A program made the position numbers and the translations under genes. A DNA stretch of 64,000 bases from Jejubacter calystegiae (GTDB lineage Bacteria; Pseudomonadota; Gammaproteobacteria; Enterobacterales; Enterobacteriaceae). Shown here in pieces: positions 8,410 to 17,068 of this stretch. The notes under the pieces are model-generated. The model saw nothing but the letters and a program-made list of their open reading frames with translations, had not been told where the DNA came from and searched no databases. The stretch's first letter is position 1, and every line of letters begins with the position of its first letter. Location of the stretch: positions 310,001-374,000 of the forward strand of contig NZ_CP040428.1 of assembly GCF_005671395.1 (NCBI RefSeq), written 5' to 3'.

Positions 8410-9213
8410 TCAGCGCCCACTACGTACCACCCCCTCTTCCAGCAGCAGATCAAATATCGCCTGCGCCATTTCGGAGGCCGGTTTATCACGCAGAATCCGG
8501 CCGCCGTCGCCCTGAGACTTCGCGGTCGCCGCCCTGAATCGATCGGCGGCGGTTTTCGCTTTAACCACCTGCAAACGCTTCGGTCGCTTGCGGGCTGGCG
8601 CTTCACGCCACTGCTCCCTGACCTCATCGCGACACTCAATGTCCGCCTTCTGTCCCACCAGTTGCGCCCGACTGGCGGGGCCAAAAGCGCTCTGGCGCGG
8701 GGTGGGCGCCGCCATATCAACGCTTGCGATAAACGGCAGCGCCACCTTCAATGCCCGACGCTGACCGCGCGGCAGCGCCTGTAGCAGATGCGCCTCGCCG
8801 CGCTCGATACTGACGATACCGGCAATACCGGTCACCACCGGCATTCCCAGCGCTTCTCCCAGCAGATAAGGCACCATGCCGGACGATTCGCCGCTTTCGG
8901 CCCGCACACCGGTCAGAATGATATCCGGCTTGTTCTGGCTCAGATAATGCTCCAGAGCGGGGACCACGTCCGCCATCTTATTCTGTTCCAGAACCCGCAA
9001 CGAACTCAGCCCCATTCCCGCATAGCTGCGCAGCGCCTGAGCGTGGGGATCGCCCGCATGAAGCACCTCCAGCCCCTGGGGCGCCAGAGTTAACCCCAGC
9101 TCAACCGCCCGGGCATCCTGACCGGCGCGACGCTCGCGTCCGGAATCGGGGTGTTGCCCCACCGATACCAGCGCGGTAACCCGCAGGCTGGCGTTACGCT
9201 TTTCAGGCCGCAT
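8410..9213 (-). CDS. Electron transfer flavoprotein beta-like subunit of the dimethylglycine pathway
   Basis: 267 residues from ATG 9213. The segments LRVTALVSVGQHPDSGRERRAG, DPHAQALRSYAGMG and DIILTGVRAESGESSGMVPY are of the ETF beta type, including the DGxSG-like flavin/AMP region. The C-terminal third (EAPARKRPKRLQVVKAKTA) is a basic extension. It is the last gene of the six-gene operon and overlaps the alpha-like gene by 11 bases. In Pseudomonas the equivalent pair lies next to dgcAB and accepts electrons from dimethylglycine demethylation; that role is inferred here. Confidence 0.8.
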   Translation of the reverse strand: MRPEKRNASLRVTALVSVGQHPDSGRERRAGQDARAVELGLTLAPQGLEVLHAGDPHAQALRSYAGMGLSSLRVLEQNKMADVVPALEHYLSQNKPDIILTGVRAESGESSGMVPYLLGEALGMPVVTGIAGIVSIERGEAHLLQALPRGQRRALKVALPFIASVDMAAPTPRQSAFGPASRAQLVGQKADIECRDEVREQWREAPARKRPKRLQVVKAKTAADRFRAATAKSQGDGGRILRDKPASEMAQAIFDLLLEEGVVRSGR

Positions 9214-10441
9214 GTTCAAACTCCTCCTGACGATGTTCCCTGACCAGCCGGATAAGCTGGATCATAATCTCGCCGCTATCGCCTATCGCGCTCAGAGCGG
9301 CGCGTTTCACCATGTCACAACCGGCATCGGTGTTAATGGCGATCACCTTGTCGCACTGGCCGATGCCCTGCAAATGCTGAATCGCCCCGGAAATCCCCAC
9401 TGCCACATAGACCCTGGCGGTCACCCAGGTGCCGGTGGCGCCCACCTGACGCTGGCGCGGCATATAACCATCGTCCACCGCTACCCGGCTGGCCCCTTCC
9501 GTAGCACCGAGCGCTTCGGCGCACTGATGGAACAATTCCCAGTCCTGCACGCCATTGCCCGCCGACAGAATAAATTCCGCCTCTGCCAGCGCTACCGCGT
9601 TGGGATCCACCGCTACCTGGCCGCCGTCGTGAATGCGCGGCTTCACGCTTACCGTCTGGCGTAGCTGAACCGGCAGCGCTTCGTGCCGGGTTTCGTCGAT
9701 GGGGTCGGCACACTCCGCGGCCAGCAGCAGCAGACGCGGCGTGGCGCGGGTGATATCGATGCTGCCTCCGGCGCCGCGACACAGGCTCTGCTGCGCATCC
9801 ACCCGCCAGGCCTGAGTCGCCGGGCGCTCGCCCAGCCGGGCCGCCAGCCGACATCCCAGTTCAAAGCCCCCCGCCACGCTATCCGGCAGCAGCCAGTGGC
9901 GCGGCGAAAACTGGTTGTCGACCTCATGCAGCGCGGCAACGCGCAGCTCCGGCGCATATTCCTGATATCCGGCGCCGTTCAGCGCCAGCAGCCTGTCGAC
10001 ACCCGCGGTATCGAACGACGGCTCGCGATGTTCGCCGAATACAATGGCAAGCACCGCCCCGGCGCCGCCCATCTCACGGATCAGCGCATGAGCCTGGCCC
10101 AGCACATCCCGATCGTGTTCGCTCAGCCGACCACCCACCATATCGGGCACCACGGCGATGTAGTAATCCACCTGCTCCACCCGATGCAGCGGCAGCGTCG
10201 CGGTTTTCACGGCGCTCACCGCCCGGCGTCCAACCATGGCTGCCGGGCCGCTGACGTTCATCCGGTCAATGCGACGAATGCCATTGGGGCCGATAAAGCC
10301 CACCGCATGAGGGTTACGGCGAATCAGCCCGGACGGCCCCCGGGATTCACCTGCGGGCATCGTCGTGGCCGCATGCTGCGGATGCAGGCGGTTACGCGCA
10401 ATCCACTCGGCGCGCGGATCTCTGCGCACAATGTCGCTCAT
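9203..10441 (-). CDS. Electron transfer flavoprotein alpha-like subunit of the dimethylglycine pathway
   Basis: 412 residues, longer than housekeeping EtfA because of an approximately 90-residue N-terminal arginine/proline-rich extension (MSDIVRRDPRAEWIARNRLH). The C-terminal FAD domain is clear: EFILSAGNGVQDWELFHQ, GATEGASRVAVDDGYMPRQR, QVGATGTWVTARVYVAVGIS and AINTDAGCDMVKRA. Its ATG overlaps the dgcB stop (ATGA at 10441), so the two are coupled. It would hand electrons from DgcA/DgcB toward the quinone pool. Family assignment is firm; the specific electron route is inference. Confidence 0.85.
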   Translation of the reverse strand: MSDIVRRDPRAEWIARNRLHPQHAATTMPAGESRGPSGLIRRNPHAVGFIGPNGIRRIDRMNVSGPAAMVGRRAVSAVKTATLPLHRVEQVDYYIAVVPDMVGGRLSEHDRDVLGQAHALIREMGGAGAVLAIVFGEHREPSFDTAGVDRLLALNGAGYQEYAPELRVAALHEVDNQFSPRHWLLPDSVAGGFELGCRLAARLGERPATQAWRVDAQQSLCRGAGGSIDITRATPRLLLLAAECADPIDETRHEALPVQLRQTVSVKPRIHDGGQVAVDPNAVALAEAEFILSAGNGVQDWELFHQCAEALGATEGASRVAVDDGYMPRQRQVGATGTWVTARVYVAVGISGAIQHLQGIGQCDKVIAINTDAGCDMVKRAALSAIGDSGEIMIQLIRLVREHRQEEFEHAA

Positions 10442-12402
10442 CAGGCTACCTCCATCGCGGGTTGTTCGCTCTTACGCCGGGCTGGCTGCGGCACGGTGGG
10501 TTCCACCAGGGCTTCGGCCACCAGTTCGGCGATATCCTTCACTTCCGGGCGCGGCTCCACTACCCCTTCAAGCATCGCGGTGCACTGCTGGCAGCCGACC
10601 GCCACCACCTCAGCCCCGGTGGCCCGGACGTCTTCCATGCGCATATCGGCAATCCGCCGTTCGCCGGGAATATCGGTAATCGGCGCGCCGCCGCCGCCGC
10701 CGCAGCAGCGGGAACGAAAGCCGGAGCGTTCCATCTCGACCGGCTGAATTCCCAGTTCGGCCAGCAGTTCACGGGGGGCTTCGTACTCGCCGTTATAGCG
10801 CCCCAGATAGCAGGGGTCGTGCCAGGTGACGCTGCCGCCCTTGTAGTCATTCAGGTTCAGCAACTGCGCCTTAACCAGCTCATTAATAAAGGTGGTGTGG
10901 TGCAACACGTCGTAGTCCGGTTCCGCCCCTTCGGGATAGAGATCCGGGTACTCGTTTCTCAGGCAGTGAAAGGCGTGCGGATCGGTGGTCACAATCCGGT
11001 TGAAACGATACTTGCCCAGGGTGGCGATATTGCGCCTCGCCAGCCTCTGGAAGGTGGCGTCGTCTCCCAGACGGCGCGCCACGTCGCCGCTGTCCAGCTC
11101 TTCGTCGCCCAGTATCGCGAAGTCCACCCCCGCCGCTTTCAGGATCTTCACGAAGGCGCGCAGGATCCGCTGGCTGCGCATATCGAACGCGCCGTCAGAC
11201 ACCCAGAACAGCACATCCGCCTGTCCCACCTCTTTCATCACCCGCAGGTTTTGATCCGCCGCCCAGTGGGTGCGGCTGCGGGGGTTAAAACCGTTGGGGT
11301 TGTCAGTGGCGATCAGGTTGTCCAGCACCTCGGCACCTTTATTCGGCGTGGCGCCTTTTTCCAGGGTCAGGAAGCGACGCATATCGACGATGGCGTCCAC
11401 ATGCTCGATCATCATCGGGCACTCTTCCACGCAGGCGCGGCAGGTGGTGCAGGACCACAGAGTCTCCGGGCTGACCAGCCCTTCGGTAATCGGTTGATGC
11501 GGTGAGCCGGTCGCGTTACCGACTTCGATACCCGGATAGGGGCTACCGGCAAAGCGGGCATCCGAACCACCGGCCAGCCCAACCACCATATCCTGAATCA
11601 GCTTTTTTGGGTTGAGCGGCTGCCCGGCGGCAAAGGCCGGACACATCGCCTCGCACCTGCCGCACTGCACGCAAGCGTCGAAGCCAAGCAACTGGTTCCA
11701 TTTAAAGTCGACGGGCTTTTCCACCCCCAGCTTAGGCGCATCCAGATCCACCGCCTTCAGACCGGTGGAGCGCCCGCCGCCAAAGCGTTCCGGGCGTCGG
11801 TGAAACGCCAGATGCAGGGCGCCGGCGAAGGCGTGCTTCATCGGCCCGCCCCAGGCCATGCCGAACACCAGCTCCCCCAGCCCCCAGACGATTCCGGCGA
11901 CCAGCACCGCCGCCAGCAGCCAGCCGCCGCTGCCCTGCGGCAGAATCCCCGCCGCAGGCAGCGTGGCGATAAAAAAGCTGGCGGCGAAGGCCAGCAGACT
12001 CTTCGGCAGCCACATCCACGGCCCTTTCGACAGGCGGGCAGGCGGATTGCGGCGACGCCGCCAGACAAACAGCGCCCCCACCAGCATCAGCGCCAGCGAC
12101 CCCAGCAGAGCCGCGGCCAGCCAGCGGCTATGAATGCCGAACAGGTGAACCGCCAGAATCAGCGCCATCGACAGCACAAAGCCGCCTGCGGTCGCCACGT
12201 GGGTATTCGACATCACCTTGTCCCGCGCCACCACATGGTGAAGATCCACCAGATAGCGGCGCGGCATGGCCATCAGCCCGGCAAGCCCGGCCGTTTTTTC
12301 CGGCTGACCGGCACGCCACAGGCGGATTCGTCTGAGAGCACCCACCAGCGCCAGCAGCAGCGCCGCGCCCAGCAACACCGGGAGTAATCTGTCGAGTATC
12401 AT
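10441..12402 (-). CDS. dgcB: Membrane-associated Fe-S oxidoreductase of dimethylglycine catabolism (DgcB-like)
   Basis: 653 residues from ATG 12402, preceded by AAAGGGGG; the open frame upstream overlaps dgcA and is not used. The N-terminal ~210 residues hold several hydrophobic helices (LLPVLLGAALLLALVGAL, LALMLVGALFVW, LLAAVLVAGIVWG). Two 4Fe-4S motifs follow (CVQCGRCEAMCP, CTTCRACVEECP). The C-terminal half has two CCG-type cysteine-rich domains (DPCYLGRYN, SRCCGGGGGAP). It resembles heterodisulfide-reductase-like electron carriers. Operon position and order match Pseudomonas dgcAB, where both are needed for growth on dimethylglycine. Confidence 0.88.
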   Translation of the reverse strand: MILDRLLPVLLGAALLLALVGALRRIRLWRAGQPEKTAGLAGLMAMPRRYLVDLHHVVARDKVMSNTHVATAGGFVLSMALILAVHLFGIHSRWLAAALLGSLALMLVGALFVWRRRRNPPARLSKGPWMWLPKSLLAFAASFFIATLPAAGILPQGSGGWLLAAVLVAGIVWGLGELVFGMAWGGPMKHAFAGALHLAFHRRPERFGGGRSTGLKAVDLDAPKLGVEKPVDFKWNQLLGFDACVQCGRCEAMCPAFAAGQPLNPKKLIQDMVVGLAGGSDARFAGSPYPGIEVGNATGSPHQPITEGLVSPETLWSCTTCRACVEECPMMIEHVDAIVDMRRFLTLEKGATPNKGAEVLDNLIATDNPNGFNPRSRTHWAADQNLRVMKEVGQADVLFWVSDGAFDMRSQRILRAFVKILKAAGVDFAILGDEELDSGDVARRLGDDATFQRLARRNIATLGKYRFNRIVTTDPHAFHCLRNEYPDLYPEGAEPDYDVLHHTTFINELVKAQLLNLNDYKGGSVTWHDPCYLGRYNGEYEAPRELLAELGIQPVEMERSGFRSRCCGGGGGAPITDIPGERRIADMRMEDVRATGAEVVAVGCQQCTAMLEGVVEPRPEVKDIAELVAEALVEPTVPQPARRKSEQPAMEVA

Positions 12403-12415
12403 GCGGCCCCCTTTG

Positions 12416-14479
12416 TTACAGATCCTTGCACAGACGTAATGCGTCGTAGATAGCCGCGTGCACATTGCGTTGGGAAACGCAGTCACCCAGTCGCCAGAGG
12501 ATCATGCCGTCTCCTGCCTGCGCCAGAACCGGCTGAGGATGGGCGGCAAACAGCGCCTCGTTATCTATTTGCCCCTTATTACGCGACTCCGCTTTCAGCT
12601 CGTAATAAAGTTCTTCGTTGGGTCGGGTGCCGTTTTCGATCACCACCTGATCCACCACCCGCTCCTCTTTCTGGCCGGTGTATTCGTTTTCCAGCACCGC
12701 CACCAGCTTGTCGCCTTCGCGATAAACCGACTCCAGCGCCAGGTCCGAGGTCATGATCACCGCCTTTTCATACAGGCTGCGGTAATAGGTCGGGAAAGTG
12801 GTGCCGCCGATACCGACGCCGGGCTTGATGTCGTCGGTCACCAGCTCGACCAGCGCCCCTTTGGCCGTCAGGTAGTCGGCGGTGGACATGCCGGTAAATT
12901 CGCAGATGGTGTCGTAAATCAGCACGTTTTTACCCGGCTCCACCGCGCCGGTCAGAATGTCCCAGCTGGCCACCACCCGGCCATCGTCAGCGCCCCACTC
13001 CGGGTTCTGCTCAAGGAACGGACGGCCGCCGGTCGCCAGGATACAGACGTCCGGCCTCATATCGCGCACCATGGCGGCGTCTGCGCTGGTGTTCAGTTGA
13101 ATTTCTACCCCCAGCCGTTCCAGTTCCATCGCCAGCCAGCGGGTAATACCAGCCATCTGATCGCGCTGCGGCGCTCTGGCGGCAATGGTGACCTGCCCGC
13201 CCAACTCTGAAGCGCGCTCCACCAGCGTGACCTGATGACCGCGTTCGGCCGCCACCCGGGCAGCTTCCATGCCACCAGGACCGCCGCCCACCACCACCAC
13301 CCTGCGCCGGGGGCCATCGCTCTTTTCAATCATGTGCGGCAGCCCCATATGTTCGCGGGAGGTGGCCGCATTCTGAATGCACAGCACATCCAGCCCCATA
13401 TACTGGCGATCGATGCAGTAGTTGGCCCCCACGCACTGGCGGATCTGATCCACCTGATTCAGTTTGATCTTGGCAATAAGGTGCGGATCGGCGATATGGG
13501 CCCGGGTCATGCCCACAAAGTCGACGTAGCCCTGTTCCAGAATGCGCTGGGCCTGGTTGGGATCCTTGATGTTCTGAGCGTGGATCACCGGCACCGAGAC
13601 CACCTCTTTGATTCCGGCGGCCAGATGCAGGAACGGCTCCGGCGGGTAGCTCATATTCGGAATCACGTTCGCCAGGGTGTTGTGGGTATCGCACCCGGAA
13701 CCGACCACGCCAAAATAATCGACCATGCCGGTAGCGTCGTAGTAAGCGGCGATCTGCTTCATATCTTCATGGCTCAGGCCATCGGGGTGGAACTCATCGC
13801 CGGTAATACGCATGCCCACCACAAAGTCCGCTCCCACCGCTTCCCGCACCGCTTTCAGCACTTCCATGCCAAAGCGCATGCGATTTTCAAAGCTGCCGCC
13901 CCACTCGTCGGCGCGTTTATTCACCCGCGGCGACCAGAACTGATCGATCATGTGCTGATGCACGGCGGAAAGCTCCACGCCGTCCAGCCCGCCCTCTTTG
14001 GCGCGCACCGCCGCACGGGCGAAGTCGCCAATCACCCGCCAGATCTCTTCTACTTCGATGGTTTTACAGGTGGCGCGGTGTACCGGCTCGCGAATGCCTG
14101 ACGGCGACATCAGGTTAGGCCAGTTTTCGCCGTCCCAGCGCGAGCGGCGCCCCATATGAGAGATCTGAATCATGATTCTACCGCCGTGCTTATGCACCGC
14201 GTCGGCCAGGTTCTGGAAATGGGGAATGATGCGATCGGTAGAAAGGTTTACCGAGCTCCACCAGCTCTGGGGGCTGTCGATGGAAACCACGCTGGAGCCG
14301 CCGCAGATACAGAGGCCGCAGCCCCCTTTGGCCTTCTCTTCGTAATATTTGACGTAGCGATCGGTGGTCATGCCGCCATCGGTGGCATAGACCTCGGCGT
14401 GGGCGGTACTGACGATACGATTACGGATGGTCAGCTTGTTGATATTCAACGGCTGGAACAGAAGATCAAACTGAGACAT
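12416..14479 (-). CDS. dgcA: Dimethylglycine demethylase, FMN/FAD protein (DgcA-like)
   Basis: 687 residues from ATG 14479 (AGGGTG upstream). It belongs to the trimethylamine dehydrogenase / 2,4-dienoyl-CoA reductase family: a TIM-barrel FMN domain (LFQPLNINKLTIRNRIV, GGLDGVELSAVHQHMIDQF, GSFENRMRF), an Fe-S region, then FAD/NAD Rossmann segments (VVVVGGGPGGMEAARVAAER). The Fe-S region reads CVGANYC...C, where the family pattern has a second Cys in place of Ala, so only three of four expected ligands are seen. It would convert dimethylglycine to sarcosine. Confidence 0.88.
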   Translation of the reverse strand: MSQFDLLFQPLNINKLTIRNRIVSTAHAEVYATDGGMTTDRYVKYYEEKAKGGCGLCICGGSSVVSIDSPQSWWSSVNLSTDRIIPHFQNLADAVHKHGGRIMIQISHMGRRSRWDGENWPNLMSPSGIREPVHRATCKTIEVEEIWRVIGDFARAAVRAKEGGLDGVELSAVHQHMIDQFWSPRVNKRADEWGGSFENRMRFGMEVLKAVREAVGADFVVGMRITGDEFHPDGLSHEDMKQIAAYYDATGMVDYFGVVGSGCDTHNTLANVIPNMSYPPEPFLHLAAGIKEVVSVPVIHAQNIKDPNQAQRILEQGYVDFVGMTRAHIADPHLIAKIKLNQVDQIRQCVGANYCIDRQYMGLDVLCIQNAATSREHMGLPHMIEKSDGPRRRVVVVGGGPGGMEAARVAAERGHQVTLVERASELGGQVTIAARAPQRDQMAGITRWLAMELERLGVEIQLNTSADAAMVRDMRPDVCILATGGRPFLEQNPEWGADDGRVVASWDILTGAVEPGKNVLIYDTICEFTGMSTADYLTAKGALVELVTDDIKPGVGIGGTTFPTYYRSLYEKAVIMTSDLALESVYREGDKLVAVLENEYTGQKEERVVDQVVIENGTRPNEELYYELKAESRNKGQIDNEALFAAHPQPVLAQAGDGMILWRLGDCVSQRNVHAAIYDALRLCKDL

Positions 14480-14536
14480 GGCTACACCCTGATTCAATGC
14501 AAAAACCCTGACCGCCCGCAGGCGGCCAACGCGGAC

Positions 14537-15067
14537 TTACAGCGGCGAAACCTCAAAAACGCCGTAATCACTTCCCTCTTCGGCGGCGCTCCGGGTCTGG
14601 ACTGCCCGGGTTCTGACCGCATAGCCCAGACTCTGGGCCACCTGATCCATGGCGCCTGCAAACCAGCCGGTAAACATGTAATCGACCTTGCGATTCACCT
14701 TGCCGTACTGATAAACGAACGCCGAGTGTTCCAGGCGAATGCGGGCGGTGCCCTGCGCCAGGTCGAGCGCTTCAATGATGAACAACCCCCAGCCGCGCTG
14801 GGAAAGCCGCTTCATATAGTGTTCAAAGACTGCGGCGCCGGAGATACCGTGGGCTTCGGCCTCTTTTTCGCACCAGTAGTACGCGGATTTATAGCCCGCT
14901 TTGTAGAGGATCCCGGCATAGCGTTCGGCGCCGATTTCCTCTTCGATCGCCATATGGTTATTGACGAAAAAGTGGCGCGGCACGTAGAGCATTGGCAGCG
15001 CATCGGTGGTCCAGACCCCGGTTTCATCGTCAACGTTAATCGCCATTTCAGGCGCATGTGAGCTCAT
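14537..15067 (-). CDS. Small protein of the betaine operon (DUF5943-like, PA5397 position)
   Basis: 176 residues from ATG 15067, with GGGAGAAAC upstream; a second ATG at 15085 is possible. The sequence has no signal peptide or membrane span. It has MLYVPRHFFVNNHMAIEEEI, AGILYKAGYKSAYYWCEKEA and GWFAGAMDQVAQSLGYAV, reminiscent of 4-vinyl-reductase / V4R-type small-molecule-binding folds, which I cannot confirm. It lies between the dipeptidase and dgcA exactly where Pseudomonas has PA5397, and is conserved with the pathway, so a helper role is likely. Its function is not known to me. Confidence 0.72.
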   Translation of the reverse strand: MSSHAPEMAINVDDETGVWTTDALPMLYVPRHFFVNNHMAIEEEIGAERYAGILYKAGYKSAYYWCEKEAEAHGISGAAVFEHYMKRLSQRGWGLFIIEALDLAQGTARIRLEHSAFVYQYGKVNRKVDYMFTGWFAGAMDQVAQSLGYAVRTRAVQTRSAAEEGSDYGVFEVSPL

Positions 15068-15088
15068 CAGTTTCTCCCTGGTCATCAG

Positions 15089-16066
15089 TTATTCGCCCCA
15101 TACTTCGGCCAGAACGCGCACCCAGTTCTCGCCCATAATTTTGCGTACCTGATGTTCGCTGAACCCGTGGCGCAGCAGGGCTTCGGTCAGATTGGGGAAT
15201 TCGCCAAGGGTGCGGATCCCTTCCGGGTTGATTATCTTGCCGAAGTCGGTCAGATGACGGGCGTAGCCTTTGTCATGGGTGAGCCATTCGAAAAAGGCCT
15301 GATCCTGGCCCTGGGTAAAGTCAGTCCCGATACCTATCTGGTCTTCACCCACCAGGTTGAAGATGTATTCGATGGCTTCAACGTAGTCGTCAATGGTGGA
15401 GTGAATGCCATTTTTCAGGAACGGCGTAAACATAGTGACGCCGACAAAGCCACCGCGATCGGCAATAAACTTCAGTTCGGCATCGGACTTGTTGCGCGGA
15501 TGATCCTTCAGGCCGGAAGGCAGGCAGTGGGAATAGCAGACTGGTTTTTCAGAGGCCAGGATCACCTCTTCAGAGGTTTTGGCCCCCACGTGGGAGAGAT
15601 CGCACATGATGCCCGCGCGGTTCATTTCGGCCACCACCTCCCGGCCATAGCCGGAAAGCCCGCCGTCGCGCTCGTAGCAGCCGGTGCCCACCAGGTTTTG
15701 GGTGTTGTAGGCCATCTGCACAACGCCGATCCCAAGATCCTTAAAGATCTGAACGTAGCCAAGCTGGTCTTCAAAGGCGTGAGCGTTCTGAAAGCCCATC
15801 AGCACGCCGGTTTTCCCTGCCGCTTTGGCACGGCGAATATCGTCGGTGTTGCGCACCTTAATGACCAGATCGGAATTCTGCTCGATCAGCGCGTTCATCG
15901 CGACGATGTTGTTCACGGTGCTCTGGAACCCTTCCCACACCGATACCGTACAGTTCGCTGCGGTCAGGCCGCCGCGGCGCATATCCTCAAAAAGCTCGCG
16001 GTCCCACTTCGCGATCACCAGGCCATCAATGACGATGGCGTCGTTGTGCAACTGTTCTGCGTTCAT
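15089..16066 (-). CDS. M19 (renal dipeptidase-type) metallohydrolase of the betaine operon
   Basis: 325 residues from ATG 16066 with GGTGGAG upstream; the longer open frame to 16216 has no supporting start. HNDAIVIDGLVIAKWDRE, MCDLSHVGAKTSEEVI, KPVCYSHCLPSGLKDHPRN and IGIGTDFTQGQDQ are typical of the zinc dipeptidase family M19. It is the promoter-proximal gene of the dgc operon, as PA5396 is in Pseudomonas. What it hydrolyses there is unknown; no signal peptide is visible, so it should be cytoplasmic. Confidence 0.85.
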   Translation of the reverse strand: MNAEQLHNDAIVIDGLVIAKWDRELFEDMRRGGLTAANCTVSVWEGFQSTVNNIVAMNALIEQNSDLVIKVRNTDDIRRAKAAGKTGVLMGFQNAHAFEDQLGYVQIFKDLGIGVVQMAYNTQNLVGTGCYERDGGLSGYGREVVAEMNRAGIMCDLSHVGAKTSEEVILASEKPVCYSHCLPSGLKDHPRNKSDAELKFIADRGGFVGVTMFTPFLKNGIHSTIDDYVEAIEYIFNLVGEDQIGIGTDFTQGQDQAFFEWLTHDKGYARHLTDFGKIINPEGIRTLGEFPNLTEALLRHGFSEHQVRKIMGENWVRVLAEVWGE

Positions 16067-16077
16067 CTCTCCACCCT

Positions 16078-16105
16078 CTGTCTGTAACACCATGATGTCC
16101 GACAG
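16078..16105. promoter_or_regulatory. Candidate GbdR box upstream of the dipeptidase-dgc operon
   Basis: CTGTCTGTAA (16078-16087) and GTCCGACAG (16097-16105) lie 12 to 39 bases before the first start codon. The same 10-mer and a one-base variant of the second arm occur before gbcA at 6838-6862. Overlap with the start region would suit a close-in site; activation is unproven. Confidence 0.35.
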
Positions 16106-16305
16106 CATAGGGTTATCAACGACGGGAAAGTGTTCTGAAAGCGTCACCTGGCTGACCCGGAGCGCAGCCCGCCGCCGGTGAAAAAATGTCGAGGCGTCCC
16201 GGGCATTTCGAATCAAACTCTCGCGCCGAAGAAAATTTAGTGCACCATAAAACCACCTTTAAACCAGGGCTATCGTCAGAGTGGAAGAAAAGCATATGCC
16301 AGACC

Positions 16306-16344
16306 TATACAGAATGGGAATTCAGGCATATACTCGCCATATGC
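16306..16344 (+). promoter_or_regulatory. Candidate vapBC promoter and operator
   Basis: TATACA (16306-16311), 17 bases, then TATACT (16329-16334) make a plausible sigma-70 promoter. The inverted repeat GCATAT (16326-16331) / ATATGC (16339-16344) overlaps the -10, and a further GCATATGC lies near 16292. VapB-type antitoxins normally autorepress through such half sites. Confidence 0.5.
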
Positions 16345-16380
16345 AACAGGGCACTCTTTTACCTGGCGGGGACCATCACG

Positions 16381-16611
16381 ATGAGAACGGTATCTGTGTT
16401 TAAAAACGGCAATAACCGCGCGATCCGCTTACCCAGGGATCTGGATTTTGAGGGCGTTAACGAACTGGAGATTACCCGTGAAGGCGACACTATCCTTCTG
16501 CGGCCGATCAAACCGAGCTGGGGATCGTTCCTGCTGGAAGAGAAAGCCGATGCGGACTTCATGACGGAACGTGAAGAGATTGTGAATGACGAGGGGCGCG
16601 TTAAGCTATGA
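16381..16611 (+). CDS. vapB: VapB-type antitoxin
   Basis: 76 residues from ATG 16381. MRTVSVFKNGNNRAIRLPRD is the AbrB/MazE-like swapped-hairpin DNA-binding motif of VapB antitoxins, and the acidic C-terminus (TEREEIVNDEGRVKL) would cover the toxin. Its end overlaps the vapC start by four bases (ATGA). The pair lies between the dgc operon promoter and gbdR. It probably autoregulates through the GCATAT repeats upstream. Confidence 0.88.
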   Translation: MRTVSVFKNGNNRAIRLPRDLDFEGVNELEITREGDTILLRPIKPSWGSFLLEEKADADFMTEREEIVNDEGRVKL

Positions 16612-17024
16612 CCAAAACCTATATGCTGGACACCTGTATCTGCTCTTATATCATGCGTGAGCAGCCGGAAGCCGTGATTCGGCGTCTGGAGCAGGCGGTC
16701 ATGCAGCGTCATCGCATTGTGGTGTCGGCTATTACCTATGCCGAAATGCGCTTCGGTACCCTCGGTAAAAAAGCGTCGCCGCGCCATGCGCAGCTGGTAG
16801 AGGCCTTCTGTATCCGTCTTGACGCTGTTATGCCGTGGGACCGCGCCGCAGTGGATGAAACCACTGAGCTGAAAGCAACGCTTACCGCCGCCGGTACGCC
16901 CATCGGGCCCAACGATACGGCCATTGCCGGGCATGCCATCGCCGCTGGCGCCATCCTTGTCACCAATAATGTGAAGGAATTTGAGCGGGTGCCGGGATTA
17001 ACCCTGGAAGACTGGGCCGCATAG
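16608..17024 (+). CDS. vapC: VapC-type PIN-domain ribonuclease toxin
   Basis: 138 residues, full length for VapC. The acidic metal-binding residues of the PIN fold are present: Asp8 in YMLDTCICS, Glu in SAITYAEMRFG, and Asp in GPNDTAIAGHAIA followed by ILVTNNVKEFERV. Relatives such as enterobacterial VapC cut initiator tRNA; that target is not shown here. Translation is coupled to vapB by the ATGA overlap. Confidence 0.88.
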   Translation: MTKTYMLDTCICSYIMREQPEAVIRRLEQAVMQRHRIVVSAITYAEMRFGTLGKKASPRHAQLVEAFCIRLDAVMPWDRAAVDETTELKATLTAAGTPIGPNDTAIAGHAIAAGAILVTNNVKEFERVPGLTLEDWAA

Positions 17025-17033
17025 CCCCGCCAT

Positions 17034-17060
17034 GCCGCCTGCCCCATACGGGCAGGCGGC
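17034..17060. terminator. Strong hairpin between convergent vapC and gbdR
   Basis: GCCGCCTGCCC (17034-17044), loop CATAC, GGGCAGGCGGC (17050-17060): eleven perfect GC-rich pairs. There is no T tract on either strand, so it is a bidirectional barrier rather than a classic intrinsic terminator. Confidence 0.55.
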
Positions 17061-17068
17061 CGCAAACC

